Shown: positions 6,686 through 8,995 of the stretch, piece by piece
Layout of the letters: each line of letters opens with the position of its first letter
Numbering within the stretch: the first letter of the stretch is position 1
Source of the DNA: Beijerinckiaceae bacterium
GTDB taxonomy: Bacteria > Pseudomonadota > Alphaproteobacteria > Rhizobiales > Beijerinckiaceae
Direction of reading: 5' to 3'
Assembly (NCBI GenBank): GCA_022702195.1
Contig: JAKONB010000170.1
Location: 1 to 8,995, forward strand
DNA: 8,995 nt
The notes under the pieces: model-generated
Database searches by the model: none
Seen by the model: only the letters and a program-made list of their open reading frames with translations
What the model was told of the DNA's origin: nothing
Program-made: the position numbers and the translations under genes

Positions 6686-8059
6686 ATGTTGCAGGCTGGT
6701 GCGAAGAACGCATGGATGCCCCTCACCCTGCCCCAGCGCGATTTCTGGGAGGAATTCACCTTCCATCCCGACGAGCCCATCGCCACGGTGGCGCATTGCC
6801 TCGAGATCGACGGCGTCGCTGACGAGCAGGCCCTGGCCTGGGCCATCACGCAGACCATCGCCGAATCGGACGCGCTCAGCGTGCGCTTCCACCCGGCGCC
6901 CGGAGGTGACACGCCGTTGCAGAGTTGCGATCCGGCGATGCGGCCGCCGTTGCGGCGCATCGATCTCAGCGGCTCGGCCGATCCGCTCGCCGAGGCGAGG
7001 ACGCGGATGGAGGCGGATCTCGCCGCCCCGCTCGACCTGCGCGGCGAGGAACTCGCCGCCCTCTGGCTCGTGCGGATCGGCGCGGCCCGGTACCTCTGGT
7101 ATATCCGCGCGCACCACATCAACCTCGACGGATACGGCCTCGCGCTCATCGAGCAGCGCTGCGGCCGGCTCTACGCTCAGGCGGTCGGACAGGGGGAGGC
7201 CGGCCCGCCCTTCCATCGTCTGGCGAGCTTCATCGCCGAGGAGGAAGCCTATCGGGCCAGTCCCCGGCACGCGGCCGATGCCGCCTATTGGCGCGACTAT
7301 CTGGCCGGTCCGGTGACGCTGCCCGTCCTGCATCGCGGTGACCGGGATTTTTCCGGGCCGCCGCACGCGGCGCAGGGCGCGTTCCCGGAGGCGTTCAGCG
7401 AGGCCCTGCGTCGTCTCTCGGCGCGGACCGGGATCGGCTGGCCGGACCTGCTCGTGCTGCTCTCCGGGCTTTACCTGTCCGAGGACCTCGCGGGGCAGCG
7501 GGCCGACGGCCGCGCGCTGGTGCCCTTCTGGCTGCCCTTCATGAGCCGCTGGGGCAGCGTCGCCGCCCATATGCCGGGAATGCTGGTCAACATCCTGCCC
7601 TTCACCCTGGCGATCGAGGCGGAGGAGACCTTGAGCGACTGTCTGCGGCGGAACGCGGCCGCGCTCAGAGCCCAGCGCCGCCACGGCCGCTACCGGATCG
7701 AGCAGATCGCCACGGATCACGGCTTGCCGACCGGCAGCCGCTACTTCTTCTCGCCGCTGATCAACGTCCTGCCGTTCAACGCGCCGGTCTTCCATGGCTG
7801 CACGGTGACGCGGCACGTGATGGCGAACGGCGAGCCCGAGGGGATCGACCTCACCTTTCGGGGCCGGGACGATGGCAGCGCGTTGAGCTTCGGGTTGTCC
7901 GCCGATGCGAGGCTCTTTGCCAAGGCGCCGTTCGATCGCCACCGGCTCGGATTGCCCGCCTTCCTGGAGGCGGCGATGGCGCCCGACGCCCTGACGCGAC
8001 CGGTCGCGGCGATGCTGGGCGGGACGATCGCGCCAGGGCGCACATCGAGCGCCGCCTGA
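6686..8059 (+). CDS. vibH: VibH-like free-standing condensation domain (DHB-polyamine amide synthase)
   Basis: The 457-residue protein is a single condensation domain with nothing else attached, about the size of VibH (440). In Vibrio cholerae VibH joins the 2,3-dihydroxybenzoyl group from the aryl carrier domain of VibB to the free polyamine norspermidine, so it uses a soluble acceptor rather than a second carrier. The catalytic motif AHHINLDGYG (142-151) is intact, with His144 as the expected active histidine. Segments I remember as shared with VibH are IGWPD (250-254), LPFMSRWGSVAAHMPG (283-298), HGRYRIEQI (333-341), SPLINVLPF (356-364) and EGIDLTFRG (385-393). These are much closer than for a generic condensation domain. 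It starts 20 bases after the Cy-A stop and is the last gene of the operon. Since alphaproteobacteria commonly contain homospermidine or spermidine, one of these is a more likely acceptor than norspermidine (inference). Confidence 0.9.
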   Translation: MLQAGAKNAWMPLTLPQRDFWEEFTFHPDEPIATVAHCLEIDGVADEQALAWAITQTIAESDALSVRFHPAPGGDTPLQSCDPAMRPPLRRIDLSGSADPLAEARTRMEADLAAPLDLRGEELAALWLVRIGAARYLWYIRAHHINLDGYGLALIEQRCGRLYAQAVGQGEAGPPFHRLASFIAEEEAYRASPRHAADAAYWRDYLAGPVTLPVLHRGDRDFSGPPHAAQGAFPEAFSEALRRLSARTGIGWPDLLVLLSGLYLSEDLAGQRADGRALVPFWLPFMSRWGSVAAHMPGMLVNILPFTLAIEAEETLSDCLRRNAAALRAQRRHGRYRIEQIATDHGLPTGSRYFFSPLINVLPFNAPVFHGCTVTRHVMANGEPEGIDLTFRGRDDGSALSFGLSADARLFAKAPFDRHRLGLPAFLEAAMAPDALTRPVAAMLGGTIAPGRTSSAA

Positions 8060-8067
8060 CGCGGAAC

Positions 8068-8102
8068 CGCGTCGATCCCGACCGCTGGCCGGGATCGACG
8101 CG
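8068..8102. terminator. Strong hairpin between convergent genes, probable bidirectional terminator
   Basis: CGCGTCGATCCCG (8068-8080) pairs perfectly with CGGGATCGACGCG (8090-8102), giving a 13-bp stem with a 9-base loop. It begins 8 bases after the stop of the vibH-like gene and ends 11 bases before the stop of the opposite gene. No T-run follows on either strand, so it is not a textbook intrinsic terminator, but its position between convergent stops suits shared termination or protection of both 3' ends. Confidence 0.7.
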
Positions 8103-8113
8103 ATGGGACGGTA

Positions 8114-8995
8114 TCACCGCGGCGGCAGCGCCGCTCCGAGGGCGTCGAGACTCATCCGATCCGCGCCGTCGCGGGCCATCAGGGCGAAGACGCCGCCGGT
8201 GGTGGAGGTGATCCGCTCCACCGCCTCGGGGCCGTAATGCGCCGAGCGGTAGTTCATCAGCACGCGGATCGACCGCTCGCCCGCGATCACCTCCTCCATC
8301 ACCTCGAATTGCAGGCCGAGCACCGATTCATGCCGCTCGGGATCGACCTGCCGGAACCGAACGGCGTGACCGTCCGAGAGCGCCAGCGCGCCATTCAGCT
8401 TGTTCTTGGCATGGATCTGGATGAACACCTCGAACAAGTGGTCGCGGCCCGGAACCAGGCCGAGCGCCTCCTCGACGATGTCGATCGGGATGCCGGTATA
8501 GGGCATCGACGCATTGATGGTCGTCTTCACGCGGCCGATGAGATCGCCGAGGCTCATGCCGTCATCGAACCGGATGCGGTGGGCGACCACGGTGGTGAAA
8601 TAGCCGATCGTATCGAAGAAATCGGCGTCGCCGCGTCCCGAGGCCGAAGTGCCGACCACCAGCTCGGAGAGCCCGCCGAGCTGCCGCAGCGACGCGGCGA
8701 TCCCCGCATACACGACGTTGAACAGCGAGGCGCCGGCCCCCTTCGCCAGGGCGTAGAGACCTTCGGCGGTCCGGCTGTCGAGCTTGAACTCGACCCAGCC
8801 CCCCGCGGCGGAGTCCGGACCGGCGTCCGGCGCTCCGGCGTCGCGGCCCAGGATCGGTCGAGGCGCCGGCGCGCCGCGCAGCCTGTCGACCCAGTAGGCG
8901 ACCTGCGTCGGGTCGATGCCGGCATCGCTCTGACGCTGCGCGAAGGCGTGGAAGGGCGCAGGGATGTGCGACCAGGACGGACGGTCGCCCGCCGC
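8114..8995 (-). CDS. NRPS condensation domain, C-terminal part (N terminus outside window)
   Basis: The frame enters from the right edge and gives 293 residues up to the stop. It is the C-terminal two thirds of an NRPS condensation domain: AYWVDRLRGAP near the edge, FNVVYAGIAASLRQL, VGTSASGRGD followed by IGYFTTVVAHRIRF, TGIPIDIVEEALG and FEVFIQIHAKN. These correspond to the latch and floor-loop region (GR and GYFxN motifs of the family). The HHxxxDG motif should lie roughly 40-60 codons beyond the window, so activity cannot be judged. The protein ends directly after the condensation domain, as VibF does with its last C domain. It could be a free-standing C protein, or a larger protein such as PCP-C. 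It converges on the vibH-like gene and so belongs to a third transcription unit. The likely job is transfer of the DHB-heterocycle acyl unit to DHB-polyamine, which is an inference from the neighbours. Confidence 0.85.
   Translation of the reverse strand, partial: AAGDRPSWSHIPAPFHAFAQRQSDAGIDPTQVAYWVDRLRGAPAPRPILGRDAGAPDAGPDSAAGGWVEFKLDSRTAEGLYALAKGAGASLFNVVYAGIAASLRQLGGLSELVVGTSASGRGDADFFDTIGYFTTVVAHRIRFDDGMSLGDLIGRVKTTINASMPYTGIPIDIVEEALGLVPGRDHLFEVFIQIHAKNKLNGALALSDGHAVRFRQVDPERHESVLGLQFEVMEEVIAGERSIRVLMNYRSAHYGPEAVERITSTTGGVFALMARDGADRMSLDALGAALPPR

Overview
This is a very GC-rich window from a bacterial chromosome or large replicon. Codon use, GC content and protein style suggest an alphaproteobacterium, possibly Methylobacterium-like (an inference with low confidence). 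It holds part of a gene cluster for a catecholate siderophore made by a non-ribosomal peptide synthetase (NRPS), and the gene set most resembles that of the polyamine siderophores vibriobactin, agrobactin and parabactin.

Layout. The left part (1-1768, minus strand) is an operon reading out of the window: isochorismate synthase (entC) followed by the 2,3-dihydroxybenzoate-AMP ligase (entE, cut by the window edge). Between entC and the next gene lies an AT-richer divergent promoter region (about 1769-1897) with several inverted repeats. Reading rightwards (1898-8059) is a tight operon of three NRPS genes: a cyclization (Cy) protein with a carrier-like tail, a Cy-adenylation (A) protein with a second carrier-like tail, and a free-standing condensation (C) protein that closely resembles VibH, the amide synthase that joins dihydroxybenzoate (DHB) to a polyamine. 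A strong hairpin follows (8068-8102). The right edge (8114-8995, minus strand) holds the C-terminal part of another condensation-domain protein, convergent with the vibH-like gene.

How it fits together. EntC makes isochorismate, which genes outside the window (EntB/EntA type) should convert to DHB. EntE activates DHB and loads it on an aryl carrier protein that is not in the window. The VibH-like enzyme would acylate a polyamine with DHB. The two Cy proteins plus the A domain would build a DHB-oxazoline or DHB-thiazoline unit, and the condensation protein at the right edge would be a good candidate to transfer that unit to the DHB-polyamine. The domains of VibF (Cy-Cy-A-C-PCP-C, where PCP is a peptidyl carrier protein) therefore appear to be spread over separate proteins.

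Most unusual points: both carrier-like tails lack the serine that carries phosphopantetheine (one has proline there); the A-domain specificity code resembles that for cysteine at its end but is otherwise atypical; and an acidic 15-bp tandem repeat is inserted in the Cy domain just before its catalytic motif. No RNA genes, insertion sequences or CRISPR arrays were seen.
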